Positions 26,432-35,748 are shown, counted from the first letter of the stretch. The stretch is 58,208 nucleotides of DNA from Ralstonia pickettii (GCF_001699815.1 NZ_MCGB01000002.1:1-58208); one strand, 5' to 3'. Numbers and translations are program-made. Notes: generated from the sequence alone by a model not told the origin.

Positions 26432-27643
26432 TCACTCGGCCATCGCCGGCACCACCTCGACGCGCTTCGGCACGCCCGTCACGATCGTCGCGACGGCAGT
26501 GGCCAGCACCACGGCGGCGCCAATGAACACACCAGCTGCGCCGTTCGCGTCGAACACCAAGCCACCGGCTGCCGCGCCGGTGGCGATCGCGAGCTGTACG
26601 GCTGCAACAATCAGGCCACCCGCGCTTTCGGCTTCATCGGGCACGGTGCGCGTCACCCATGTCGACCACGCCACCGGCACGCCGCCAAACGCCATGCCCC
26701 ACAGCGCGATCAGCACAGCGTCGATGACCGGTGCGCGGCCCAGCGCCACGAGCGCGATGCCCAGCACGACCATCAACGCGGGCATTGCGATCAGCATTGG
26801 GCGCAGCCGGTGTTCCAGCACGCGGCCGGCCAACGATGTGCCGACGAAGTTGGCAATGCCGTAGCCCAACAGGATGGCCGACAGCCCGTTCACGCCAACG
26901 CCCGCCACCTGCTCCAGGAACGGCCGCAGGTACGTGAAGAACGCAAAGTGCCCGGTGAACACCAGGATCGTCGCGAACATCCCGATGCCCACGCTCGGAC
27001 GGCGCAGCACGTCGATCAGCGTGCGCAGGCGCGTTGTGCCACTTGGCGCCATCGACGGCAGCGTCGAGACCTGCGACACAAACGCCATCACTCCCAGTCC
27101 CGCTGAGGCCAGGAACACATTGCGCCAGCCGATCAGGTGGCCGAAGTAGCTGCCCAGCGGCGCGGCGGCAATCGTGGCGACGGCCACGCCGCTGAAGATG
27201 ATCGATAGCGCCCGCGGCACCAACGCCGGTGGCACGAGCCGCATTGCGGTGGCGGTCGCCATGGTCCAGAAGCCGCCCAGTGCAATGCCAAGCACAACGC
27301 GGCCGATCAGGATCGTCGTGAGGCTGGTTGCAAACGCCACCGCAAGATTGGATGCCACAAGCAGCACCGAGAATGCGAGCAGCACGCGCCGCCGGTCGAT
27401 GGACCGCGTGACAGCGGCGGTCAACAAGCTGGTGACCAGCGCAACCGTTGCCGTGGCCGTGACGGCCTGCCCTGCCACGCCTTCGGTCACGCCCAGGCTT
27501 TCCGCCATGGGCGTCAGCAGGCTTGCAGGCAGGAATTCGGCCGTGACCAGCCCGAACACGCCCAGTGCCATTGCAAAGACAGCACCCCAGGCCGGTTCAC
27601 GCGGGGCCGCGATTGACGCGGCAGTGGAGATTCCGGGATTCAT
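26432..27643 (-). CDS. MFS transporter, AraJ/NepI-like drug or metabolite exporter
   Basis: 403 residues and 12 predicted helices. Motifs of the DHA1/AraJ group are visible: ALGVFGLVTAEFLPASLLTPMAESLGVTEG in helix 1 and TRSIDRRRVLLAFS in loop 2-3. I chose the ATG at 27643 because GGAACG precedes it; an ATG at 27664 without a ribosome-binding site is the alternative. Divergent from an AraC-type regulator, the usual pairing for inducible exporters. The substrate is unknown. Confidence 0.82.
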   Translation of the reverse strand: MNPGISTAASIAAPREPAWGAVFAMALGVFGLVTAEFLPASLLTPMAESLGVTEGVAGQAVTATATVALVTSLLTAAVTRSIDRRRVLLAFSVLLVASNLAVAFATSLTTILIGRVVLGIALGGFWTMATATAMRLVPPALVPRALSIIFSGVAVATIAAAPLGSYFGHLIGWRNVFLASAGLGVMAFVSQVSTLPSMAPSGTTRLRTLIDVLRRPSVGIGMFATILVFTGHFAFFTYLRPFLEQVAGVGVNGLSAILLGYGIANFVGTSLAGRVLEHRLRPMLIAMPALMVVLGIALVALGRAPVIDAVLIALWGMAFGGVPVAWSTWVTRTVPDEAESAGGLIVAAVQLAIATGAAAGGLVFDANGAAGVFIGAAVVLATAVATIVTGVPKRVEVVPAMAE

Positions 27644-27705
27644 GCGTCGTTCCGTCGAAAACATCAGGGAAAATACCAATAAGGGCGCATGGTAGGGCCC
27701 GATAG

Positions 27706-27753
27706 CCGGACGGTCTATGGCATACACTCCGACCTTGTTGATCAATCGTCCGG
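27706..27753. promoter_or_regulatory. Spaced inverted repeat between the exporter and AraC genes
   Basis: CCGGACG (27706-27712) and CGTCCGG (27747-27753), seven-base arms 41 bases centre to centre (about four helical turns). They sit in the divergent promoter region. This is a candidate binding pair for the adjacent AraC-family protein. Confidence 0.4.
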
Positions 27754-27762
27754 ATTTTCGAC

Positions 27763-28725
27763 ATGCTGACTCCCCTGCCCGACGTGCACGACCTTGTTAG
27801 CGAGCTGCTGCTCGGCATGCGGCTGAGCGGCGTCCAGTACCGCCGTATCCACGTGGCGCGGCCCTTCGGGCTGAGCTTTGGCAAGGCGCCGGGGCGTGCG
27901 CAGTTTCACTTCGTGGGGCGCGGGCCGGTGCTGCTGCGCGACGCGTCGGGGGCGACGATGCGGCTGGAAGCGGGCGATGCGGTGTTGCTGCCGCAGGGCA
28001 CCCCGCACGCGTTGCTGTCCGATCCGGATGCGCCGTGCCGCGAGATCGCCGGCTTTGAATCCGCGAAGATCTGCGACACGGTGGCGTCGGTTGGCGTCGG
28101 GGCGGAAGCGGCCCCGGGCGATGCGCTCATTTTCAGCGCCTGCATGGAGCTGGATCTGGGCGGCATGCAGCCCTTGGTGGGCACGATGCCGGAGTTCATG
28201 CACGTCGGCACCTTGCTCGCGCGCTACCCGGAAATCCGCCCGATGCTCGACGCGATGGAGCGCGAATCGTGCTCGGAGCGCGCAGGTTTTGCCGGTATCC
28301 TCGCGCGGCTGGCGGACGTGGTGGCCGCCTTCATCGTGCGCGGCTGGGTGGAGTGCGGCTGCGGCGACGCCACGGGCTGGGTGCAGGCGCTGCGCGAGCC
28401 GAAACTCGGTCCGGCGATCGTCGCCCTGCATCGTGACCCAGGGCGCAACTGGAGCGTCGCGGAGCTGGCAGCGCAAGCCGGGGTCTCGCGCTCGGTGTTT
28501 GCCGAGCGCTTCCTTGCAGCGACCGGAATGACGCCCGTGCGCTATCTGACCGAGCTGCGGATGCGGCTCGCCGCGCAATGGATCACGCGTGACCGCGAGG
28601 CGATCGAAGCCGTCGCGTACCGGCTCGGCTATGGGTCGCTCGCTGCGTTCAGCCGCGCGTTCAAGCGGGTGGTCGGACGACCGCCGGGGGCCATGCGCGC
28701 GGAGGGTGCGGAAGCCGACGCGTGA
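27763..28725 (+). CDS. AraC-family regulator with N-terminal cupin domain
   Basis: 320 residues. The first half is a cupin_6-type sensor (GRAQFHFVGRGPVLL and LEAGDAVLLPQGTPHAL, about 45-90). The C-terminal double HTH includes WSVAELAAQAGVSRSVFAERF (about 230-250) and IEAVAYRLGYGSLAAFSRAFKR (about 285-306). It is divergent from the MFS exporter gene and probably regulates it. Its 3' end is three bases from the convergent lysR gene. Confidence 0.88.
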   Translation: MLTPLPDVHDLVSELLLGMRLSGVQYRRIHVARPFGLSFGKAPGRAQFHFVGRGPVLLRDASGATMRLEAGDAVLLPQGTPHALLSDPDAPCREIAGFESAKICDTVASVGVGAEAAPGDALIFSACMELDLGGMQPLVGTMPEFMHVGTLLARYPEIRPMLDAMERESCSERAGFAGILARLADVVAAFIVRGWVECGCGDATGWVQALREPKLGPAIVALHRDPGRNWSVAELAAQAGVSRSVFAERFLAATGMTPVRYLTELRMRLAAQWITRDREAIEAVAYRLGYGSLAAFSRAFKRVVGRPPGAMRAEGAEADA

Positions 28726-28728
28726 CGG

Positions 28729-29646
28729 TCAGCGATGACGATAGCGCTGCGCCGCGTGCCGAATCTCCTTGCTGAATTCCGCGCAGGCATGCGTCATCAG
28801 GTCCGCCGATCGGTAGACCATGTAGACGCTGAAGTCGGGTAGTTCGTCTTCCATGGGGAGCACCTCCAGCGCGCCCGAAATCGTACGCAGCGGCCCCAGT
28901 GTGTTGGTGAAGACAAAATCCGACCACATGCTCACCAGGTCCGTCTTGGTAGCCAGTTGCAGGCCGAGCAGGTTGGAGCCGCTCTGCACGATCCGGTGCG
29001 GGATTTCCAGCCGGTGCAGCCGCATTAGGCTTGCCATCGGGCTGCCAGGGTCATCCAGCGGGTCCAGCACCAGCCAGTCGGCATCCAGGAGCGAGCGCAG
29101 CTTGCGCGTGCGCCGTAGCGGATGACCGGGGCGCACCGCCAAGCGCATCGGCACGGAGAATAACGGCTCCCACTGGAAGCTGCTCGTGCCGGGCCCGCTG
29201 TTGGTGGAGATCAATCCCAGATCGATGCGGCCTTCGCGCAGACCTTCAAGAATCTGCTGCGAGCGCTGTTCGAAACCGCGCAACGCCACATTGGGAAAGC
29301 GCGTGCGGAATGCCGCCATGGCATCCGGTAGCGGGCCGCTGGAGGCGACGGCGGTAAAGCCGATGTTCAGTTCGGCCTCTGCGTGGCCGCGAATGGCTTC
29401 GATGTCTTCCAGCGCGTGACGCAGTTCCTGCTCGACCACGCTGGCCCGTTTGACGAGCGCCATCCCATACGCCGTCAGGCTCACGCCGCGCACCGAACGC
29501 GACAGCAGCGTGACGCCGAGCTCCCGTTCCAGTTCCGCAATCGCCTTGGACAACGCCGGCTGCGAGATATGCAACCCGCGCGAGGCCTCGTGAATGCTGC
29601 CGTGCTGTGCCACGGCAAGCAGGATGCGCAACTGGTGCAGCTTCAC
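28729..29646 (-). CDS. LysR-type regulator
   Basis: 305 residues. I chose the GTG at 29646 because GGAGGAG lies about seven bases upstream and it yields the standard MKLHQLRILLAVAQ-type LysR start. The ATG at 29667 has no ribosome-binding site. The HTH is at about 17-36 (HEASRGLHISQPALSKAIAE). Divergent from the MFS-M20-amidase genes, which it likely controls. The 195-base gap to the transporter contains a TTATCgagatGAATA near-dyad but no certain operator. Confidence 0.87.
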   Translation of the reverse strand: MKLHQLRILLAVAQHGSIHEASRGLHISQPALSKAIAELERELGVTLLSRSVRGVSLTAYGMALVKRASVVEQELRHALEDIEAIRGHAEAELNIGFTAVASSGPLPDAMAAFRTRFPNVALRGFEQRSQQILEGLREGRIDLGLISTNSGPGTSSFQWEPLFSVPMRLAVRPGHPLRRTRKLRSLLDADWLVLDPLDDPGSPMASLMRLHRLEIPHRIVQSGSNLLGLQLATKTDLVSMWSDFVFTNTLGPLRTISGALEVLPMEDELPDFSVYMVYRSADLMTHACAEFSKEIRHAAQRYRHR

Positions 29647-29863
29647 CTCGCTCTCCTCCTCGCTCATTGCACACGGTTGGGTGTGCGTCTCGCCTCACGC
29701 CTTCACGGGCTTTCCCTGATAGCGGATATATGCCGGTTATGACGGTGATTCTATTTGGTTATCGAGATGAATATTTGCGATTTTTTCAGCGCCCGCGTTC
29801 CCTGAATACTGCAAGCACCCAAGGCTCAGAGAAGCCCTTTCCAACATCGTGGACGGAGACCCC

Positions 29864-31168
29864 ATGAACGACGCCACCTTGCAGACTACGGCCCTGCCCG
29901 CCTCGGCCGTTGCTGCGCCCAAGCCCGCCGGCCAGGCGCGATTGATCGCCGCGTGCTCGATCGGCAATGCGCTGGAAATGTACGACTTCACGGTCTACAG
30001 CTTCTTCGCGCTGATGATCGGCAAGCTGTTTTTTCCCTCCGACAGCGCGTACGGCTCGTTGCTGCTCGCGGTGGCGACGTTCGGCATCGGCTTTGTGATG
30101 CGGCCGCTGGGCGGTTTCGTCATCGGCAACTACGCAGACCGCCACGGACGCAAGGCCGCGATGACGCTGACAATCGGGCTGATGGTCATCGGCACGCTGT
30201 GCCTGGCGGTTGCGCCCACATACGCCACCGCAGGCCTGCTCGGCCCGCTGGTGATCCTTGCCGGGCGGTTGCTGCAGGGCTTCTCGCTGGGCGGTGAAAT
30301 CGGCGCGTCGACGGCGATGCTGATGGAGTCCGGCGGTATCCGCGGGCGCGGTTTTCGCGTGAGCTGGCAGTTGGGCAGCCAGGGCATTGCAGCGCTGTGC
30401 GGCGCGCTGACTGCGGCCATTCTGTACGGCAGCCTGTCGCCGGAAGCGCTGCAGAGCTGGGGCTGGCGTGTGCCGTTCTTCCTTGGCCTGCTGATTGCGC
30501 CGGTGGGCCTGTATATCCGCTCGCACCTGGATGAAACGCACACCGCCGAGGCGCATGCGCCGAGCCCGCTCGGCACCTTGTTTCGCGACCACGGCGGGCT
30601 GGTCATCAAGGGCGTGCTCACGATCATCGGCGGGACAGTCGGCACGTATCTGGTCATCTACTTCATGCCGACCTACATGATCCGCGAGCTGCATCTGCCG
30701 GCTTCGCTGTCGCTGCTGGCCGGTTGCGTGACGGGGCTGACGAGCTTCGGCGCGTCGCTCCTTTCCGGTTGGCTGGCCGACCGCCTGCCGCGCCGCAAGC
30801 CTCTGGTGGTGGGCGCAACGCTGGTCACCGTGGCGGCGCTCTATCCGGCCTTCTGGCTGATGACGCATTACCCGAGCGTGCCGCTGGTGCTGGCACTGTC
30901 GGCGTTGCTCACCGGCACGCTGTACCTGGGCACCACGCCCATGCTGCTCATGATGATGGAGCTGCTGCCCATCAAGGTGCGCGCCAGCGGCCTGTCGGTC
31001 ATCTACGCGATCGGCGTCACGGTGTTTGGCGGCTCGTGCCAGTTTGTCGTGACGTGGCTGCTGGCCCGCACCGGCAATCCGCTCTCCCCTGCCTTTTACA
31101 TGATGGCGTGCAGCGCCATCACGCTGCTGACCGTGCTGAGCCTGCGCGAAGCGCGCGAAACTGATTGA
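29864..31168 (+). CDS. MFS transporter, metabolite:H+ symporter (MHS) family
   Basis: 434 residues, 12 helices. SIGNALEMYDFTVYSFFA in helix 1 and GNYADRHGRKAAM in loop 2-3 are MHS family signatures (citrate, shikimate and proline/betaine carriers). The ATG at 29864 follows GGACGGAGAC; a start five codons earlier is less likely. It heads a run with an M20 hydrolase and an amidase, so it may import an N-acyl or amide substrate that these enzymes open. Confidence 0.84.
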   Translation: MNDATLQTTALPASAVAAPKPAGQARLIAACSIGNALEMYDFTVYSFFALMIGKLFFPSDSAYGSLLLAVATFGIGFVMRPLGGFVIGNYADRHGRKAAMTLTIGLMVIGTLCLAVAPTYATAGLLGPLVILAGRLLQGFSLGGEIGASTAMLMESGGIRGRGFRVSWQLGSQGIAALCGALTAAILYGSLSPEALQSWGWRVPFFLGLLIAPVGLYIRSHLDETHTAEAHAPSPLGTLFRDHGGLVIKGVLTIIGGTVGTYLVIYFMPTYMIRELHLPASLSLLAGCVTGLTSFGASLLSGWLADRLPRRKPLVVGATLVTVAALYPAFWLMTHYPSVPLVLALSALLTGTLYLGTTPMLLMMMELLPIKVRASGLSVIYAIGVTVFGGSCQFVVTWLLARTGNPLSPAFYMMACSAITLLTVLSLREARETD

Positions 31169-31203
31169 CCCCGGATTCCCATCCCCAACCCCGGAGCCCC
31201 GAC

Positions 31204-32418
31204 ATGACGAAAGCCCCCACGCTCACGCCGTTCCAACTGTTGCCGCATCTCCTGCCGCCCGTCCATATCGATGCAGAAACGTTCGTCAACATCCGCCGTC
31301 AGATCCACGCGCAGCCCGAACTCGGTTTCGAGGTGGGCGCCACCAGCACGTTGGTGGCCGATCTGCTCAAGAGTTGGGGTTACGAGGTGCACACGGGCAT
31401 CGGCAAGAGCGGCGTGGTGGGCCAACTGAAGCTGGGCAACGGCACGCGCCGCCTTGGCATTCGCGCGGACATGGACGCCCTGCCCATTGTTGAAGCGACC
31501 GGCCTGCCTTACGCCAGCCGCAACCACGGCAAGATGCATGCGTGCGGCCACGACGGGCACACCGCCATCCTGCTCGCCGCAGCCAAGGCGCTGGCCGAGA
31601 GCCGCGATTTTGATGGCACGCTGAACCTCATCTTCCAGCCCGATGAAGAAAACCTGTGCGGTGCGCGCGCCATGATCGAAGACGGCCTCTTCGAGCGCTT
31701 CCCCTGCGATGCCGTCTATGCCTTGCACAACATGCCGGGCGTGCCGGCCGGCAGCTTCCGCGTGCTGCCGGGACCGGTGAGCCTGTCCTCCGACGTGGCC
31801 GACGTCACCATCAAGGGCATGGGCGGACACGGTGCGATGCCGCATCGCGCGCGTGATCCGATTGCCGCGTCGGCCGCCATCATCACCGCGTTGCAAACCG
31901 TGGTCGCACGCAATGTCGCGCCTGACGACACGGCGGTGGTGTCGGTCGGTTTCATTCGCGGCGGTGCAACGCACAACGTGATTCCCGAATCGGTGACGAT
32001 TGGCCTGAATGTGCGCGCAGCGCGGCCGGAAACGCGTGCGCTGGTGGAAATGCGCATTCGCGAGATTGTCAGCCTGACCGCACAGGCGCATGGCGTCGAG
32101 GCGCAGATCGACTATCGTCAATTGACACCGCCCATGGTCAATACCGAGGCCGAGACGCAACTGGCGCAGCAGGTCTGTACTGAACTGGTGGGTGCGGCCA
32201 ACGTCGTCACCCAGGCGCCCAAGGGGCTCAACGGCAGCGAAGACTTTGCCTGGATGCTCAATGAAGTGCCGGGCTGCTACTTGATCCTGGGTAATGGCGA
32301 AGGCGAATTCGGCGGCTGCATGGTGCACAACCCCGGCTACGATTTCAACGACCAGGTGTTGCCGTTGGGCGCAGCCGCCTGGGTGCGTCTGGCGCAGGCC
32401 TATCTGACCGCCGCGTGA
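31204..32418 (+). CDS. M20 family amidohydrolase (HipO-like aminoacylase)
   Basis: 404 residues. Metal-binding motifs of M20D peptidases are present: Asp in GIRADMDALP (about 94), MHACGHDGHTA (about 112-122), the catalytic Glu and its neighbour in FQPDEEN (about 148), and a His in VKGMGGHGAMPHRA-like TIKGMGGHGAMPHRA (about 205). Such enzymes hydrolyse N-acyl amino acids or amides, for example hippurate. The ATG at 31204 is preferred over a TTG overlapping the transporter stop. It is followed after 20 bases by an amidase gene. Confidence 0.88.
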   Translation: MTKAPTLTPFQLLPHLLPPVHIDAETFVNIRRQIHAQPELGFEVGATSTLVADLLKSWGYEVHTGIGKSGVVGQLKLGNGTRRLGIRADMDALPIVEATGLPYASRNHGKMHACGHDGHTAILLAAAKALAESRDFDGTLNLIFQPDEENLCGARAMIEDGLFERFPCDAVYALHNMPGVPAGSFRVLPGPVSLSSDVADVTIKGMGGHGAMPHRARDPIAASAAIITALQTVVARNVAPDDTAVVSVGFIRGGATHNVIPESVTIGLNVRAARPETRALVEMRIREIVSLTAQAHGVEAQIDYRQLTPPMVNTEAETQLAQQVCTELVGAANVVTQAPKGLNGSEDFAWMLNEVPGCYLILGNGEGEFGGCMVHNPGYDFNDQVLPLGAAAWVRLAQAYLTAA

Positions 32419-32438
32419 AGTGAACTTCGAGTCAAGCA

Positions 32439-33914
32439 ATGCAAGCGAATCCGAGCCACGCTGCAACACCTGCGGCCGCCAACGAAGAGATCGTCCAATG
32501 GAGCGCGATCGAACTGTCCCGGCGTATCCACGCGCGCGATGTGTCGTGCGTGGAAGTCATGGAAGCGTTCCTTGCGCAGATCGATCGTCATAACCCGACG
32601 GTCAATGCCGTCGTGGCCCGCATCGATGCCGAATCCGCCATCGACCAGGCACGCGAGCGGGATGTGCTGCTGTCGCAAGGTTTGTCCGGCGGCTGGATGC
32701 ATGGCTTTCCGCAGGCGCCGAAGGATCTTGCGGCCACCGCGGGCATGGTGACGGCGATGGGCAGTCTCGCCATGGCGCGCAACGTGCCGACGCATGACAG
32801 CATCGTCGTCGAGCGCATTCGCCGGCAAGGCACGGTGTTGATCGGCAAGACGAATACGCCTGAGTTCGGGCTCGGCTCGCACACCTACAACCGCGTGTAC
32901 GGCACTACGCGCAACGCCTGGAACCCCGAGCGCTCGGCCGGCGGCAGCAGCGGTGGCACGGCCGCCGCGCTGGCGCTGAACATGCTGCCCGTGGCCGACG
33001 GCAGCGACATGATGGGCTCGCTGCGCAACCCCGCGGCCTGGAACAACATCTACGGCCTGCGTCCGAGCCTCGGTCGCGTGCCTTACGGACCGACCGGCGA
33101 CGTGTTCTTCCAGCAGTTGGGCACTGAAGGCCCCATGGCGCGCAATCCGCACGACCTCGCGTGGCTGCTCGCCACGCAGGCCGGCTACGACCCGCGTGCG
33201 CCGCTGTCGCTGAGTGACGATCCGGCGTGCTTCATGCAGCCGCTGCACCGGGATTTCCGGCAGGCCCGCATTGGCTGGTTGGGAGATTTCGGTGGCTACC
33301 TTGCCGTCGACCGCGAAGTGCTGGCCGTCAACGAGCATGCGCTCGACACGTTCGACACGCTGGGCTGCCATGTCGAGACCGTGCGGCCCTTCTTCGCCAT
33401 GGACGCGCTATGGGAATGCTGGTGCACGCTGCGCGCGCTGAGCGTGTCCGGCAACCTCGGCCTGCTGTACGCCAACGCCGCCACGCGCGATTTGCTCAAG
33501 CCCGAAGCGATCTGGGAAATTGAGCACGGACGCAGCCGCACCGCCATCGACATCCACCGAGCCATCGCCACACGGGCAAGCTGGTACCAGGCGCTGCTGC
33601 GGCAGTTTGCGCACTACGATTTCCTCGTCCTGCCTTGCACGCAGGTTGCGCCCTTCCCCGCCGAAGAGCACTGGCCCAAGGCCGCAGCAGGCCGCGCGAT
33701 GGACACATACCACCGCTGGATGGAAGTCGTGATTGGCGCCACGCTGGCGGGCGTGCCGGCCGCGAGCCTGCCGTCGGGCTTGACCGCCGATGGCCTGCCG
33801 CTGGGCCTGCAGGTGATTGCGCCGCCCCGGTCGGAGTTTGCGTTGCTGCAGCTTGCGGCCGCGTGGCACGAAGCGTTCGCGCCGGCACGTGCCGCGTCGC
33901 CGCTATTGGGCTGA
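32439..33914 (+). CDS. Amidase signature family protein
   Basis: 491 residues. The Ser-Ser-Lys triad is visible: Lys in GKTNTPEFGLGS (about 137), first Ser in DGSDMMGSLRNPAAW (about 190) and nucleophilic Ser in the MMGSLRNP stretch, with the GGSSGGTAAALA signature at about 167. It probably hydrolyses a carboxamide produced or imported by its operon partners. The gene ends 12 bases inside the broken lysR remnant on the other strand. No signal peptide, so cytoplasmic. Confidence 0.88.
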   Translation: MQANPSHAATPAAANEEIVQWSAIELSRRIHARDVSCVEVMEAFLAQIDRHNPTVNAVVARIDAESAIDQARERDVLLSQGLSGGWMHGFPQAPKDLAATAGMVTAMGSLAMARNVPTHDSIVVERIRRQGTVLIGKTNTPEFGLGSHTYNRVYGTTRNAWNPERSAGGSSGGTAAALALNMLPVADGSDMMGSLRNPAAWNNIYGLRPSLGRVPYGPTGDVFFQQLGTEGPMARNPHDLAWLLATQAGYDPRAPLSLSDDPACFMQPLHRDFRQARIGWLGDFGGYLAVDREVLAVNEHALDTFDTLGCHVETVRPFFAMDALWECWCTLRALSVSGNLGLLYANAATRDLLKPEAIWEIEHGRSRTAIDIHRAIATRASWYQALLRQFAHYDFLVLPCTQVAPFPAEEHWPKAAAGRAMDTYHRWMEVVIGATLAGVPAASLPSGLTADGLPLGLQVIAPPRSEFALLQLAAAWHEAFAPARAASPLLG

Positions 33915-34655
33915 GCGATGCACACGTGCCGTGTTTTCCCGGCACGCGCATAGCCAATCCCACACCGCGCGCACGGCAGCGTCTTCAAGCCGCGCAGATG
34001 GCGCCACGGCCCAGAACGCATAGCGCTGAATGACCGGCGCTGCGAAAGGCTGGACGAGCGTGCCCGCCTCCAGCGCATCGCGCACCAGGGGCAGGTTCGC
34101 CAGGATCACGCCTTGCCCCGCCATTGCCGCCGACATGGCATGCCCGTCGTCGGACAGCACGATGCCCGTGTCGTGCCTGAGCGTGTGCTCGATACCTGCC
34201 GCGCGCGCCCACATCGGCCAGGCAATCGGCTGCGGCAGTGTCCGCTGCCACTCGGAGTGGATAAGCGGCACGCGCGCCAGATCGTCGTGCGACCGCACGT
34301 TCAGGCCCGGGTGGCAGACCGGCGCATAGGCGTCGCCAAAGAGCCGCTCGGTGACGAGTCCTTCCCCGTGACGGGCGTATCGCCATAGCGCACGGCAAGG
34401 TCTGCGCTGCCGCCATGCAGGTCGACCACGGTGTCGGACGCATGAATGCGCAGATCCACCTCCGGATGCTGCGTAGCAAATTCACCCAGCCGAGGCACCA
34501 GCCAGCGCGCAGCAACCCCCACCGGTGCCGTGAGCGTCACGCGCTGACGCCCCGGTTGCGCTTGGGAGCTACGAATGGCATCGATGGCCTGCGCAAACGC
34601 ATCAAAGCCGGTGTTGAGCACCGGATACAGCTGCTCGCCGGCATGAACAAGCGCC
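33903..34655 (-). pseudogene. LysR-type (GcvA-like) regulator remnant, 5'-truncated and frameshifted
   Basis: Only the effector domain remains. Homology starts near AGEQLYPVLNTGFDAF and runs through RRVTL-like TLTAPVGVAARWLVPRLGEF to AVRYGDTPVTG. The frame then breaks, and the next reading frame continues with LVTERLFGDAYAPVCHPGLNV and on to the stop. Adding one C to the C4 run at 34364-34367 restores the frame. The whole HTH (about 60 residues) is missing, replaced at about 34645 by the tail of an azoreductase gene on the other strand. Without a DNA-binding domain it cannot act as a regulator even if the frameshift is a sequencing error. Confidence 0.85.
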
Positions 34656-34897
34656 TCGTCATCCTCAGCGCACGCGGCGCTTTCGGTTACGGCCCCGGCC
34701 AGCGCATTGCCCACCTGAACCACGTCGAGGCCGGCGTCGCCACGGCATTCGGCTACATCGGCGTCACGGATGTGGCATCCGTCGCGATCGAATACGACGA
34801 ATTTGCCGACAAGCGGTTACGCGCGTCCATCGCATCGGCGGAAAGCGAGGCCGATGCGCTGGTCGCCCGTCTGGCGGCCGCCGTGGAAGCGGCCTAG
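34643..34897 (+). pseudogene. C-terminal fragment of an FMN-dependent NADH-azoreductase
   Basis: 84 codons matching the end of AzoR-type flavodoxin-fold reductases: NKRLVILSARGAFG, then VATAFGYIGVTDVASVAIEYDEFA and a helical tail. Intact enzymes have about 200 residues, so roughly the first 115 are gone. The open frame runs upstream through the lysR remnant, but that part is antisense to it and not homologous. It is the right half of a divergent regulator/azoreductase pair whose 5' ends and shared promoter were deleted. Confidence 0.75.
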
Positions 34898-35748
34898 TCG
34901 ATCAGCCGGCCGTCCGGCTCAAAAAACGGATGCGGGCCATCAAATTGCCCCACGTAGGCGAGATGGCTCACCAAGCCTTGCCCCGGCACCCACGCATGGA
35001 CCTTGTAGGCCGGTGGCTCCATGACAAAACCGGGCGCAGCATCAGGGTCCAGATCCAGTGCGACCTGGTGTGCCGGCGATGGGCAAGTGGACGCCACCGT
35101 GCCCGCAAAACGCACGTCGATGGAGCGATGCAGGTGCCCGCAGATGATGCGCTCGACGTTGCCGGCGGCACGCACGATCTGCGCGAAGGCCGGGATATCT
35201 TCTTCGGCGAGCGATTGCACGTCCATGTGGCCGATGCCGGTGGCAAATGGCGGATGGTGCATGGCGATGACGGTCGGGCGTTGCGTTTCGCATGCCAGCG
35301 CTTCGGCCACCCAATCAAGGCGCGGTAAGCCCAGACGGCCGCCCGGATGGCCGGTGTCCAGCGTGTCGATCACGATCAGGCGCACATCGCCAATGTCGGT
35401 CCAGTACTGGAATGCACGCGTGTCCTGCGCGGCGGCCGGAATTGGCGCGAGCCAATCGGCAAAGGCTTCGCGTGCGGCATCACGGCCATCGTGGTTGCCG
35501 AGCACCGGCAGCATGCGGATGCCTGCCGCATCGAGCGGCGCCAGCACCGCACGCAGGTGGGCGTATTCCTCGGGCGCGCCGGCGTCGACCAGATCGCCGG
35601 TCAGGACGATAGCGTCTGGTTTCTCGGGCTGTGCCAGGATATGTGCCACGCAGCGTGACAAATAGGCCGCCGAATCTACGCGCCGATAAGCCAGTCGCCC
35701 CGGGCGCTTGATATGAAGGTCGGTCAGTTGCAGGAAGTGCATCGGCAT
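34894..35748 (-). CDS. Calcineurin-like metallophosphoesterase (cyclic or glycero-phosphodiesterase type)
   Basis: 284 residues. All metal-site motifs of the GpdQ/CpdA class are present: QLTDLHI (Asp, His; about 7-13), LTGDLVDAG (about 49), LGNHDGR (about 83), MHHPP (about 165), and GHLHRS (about 205). The class hydrolyses cAMP, glycerophosphodiesters or other phosphodiesters with two metal ions. No signal peptide, so it should act in the cytoplasm on an imported substrate. Its start codon overlaps the ABC ATPase stop (TGATG), so it is the last gene of the LacI-ABC operon and translationally coupled to it. Confidence 0.87.
   Translation of the reverse strand: MPMHFLQLTDLHIKRPGRLAYRRVDSAAYLSRCVAHILAQPEKPDAIVLTGDLVDAGAPEEYAHLRAVLAPLDAAGIRMLPVLGNHDGRDAAREAFADWLAPIPAAAQDTRAFQYWTDIGDVRLIVIDTLDTGHPGGRLGLPRLDWVAEALACETQRPTVIAMHHPPFATGIGHMDVQSLAEEDIPAFAQIVRAAGNVERIICGHLHRSIDVRFAGTVASTCPSPAHQVALDLDPDAAPGFVMEPPAYKVHAWVPGQGLVSHLAYVGQFDGPHPFFEPDGRLID

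Noticed and set aside
34415-34642. N-terminal part of the long + strand frame leading into the azoreductase tail
   Set aside because: It is antisense to the lysR effector domain and shows no azoreductase similarity, so it is chance read-through, not coding.
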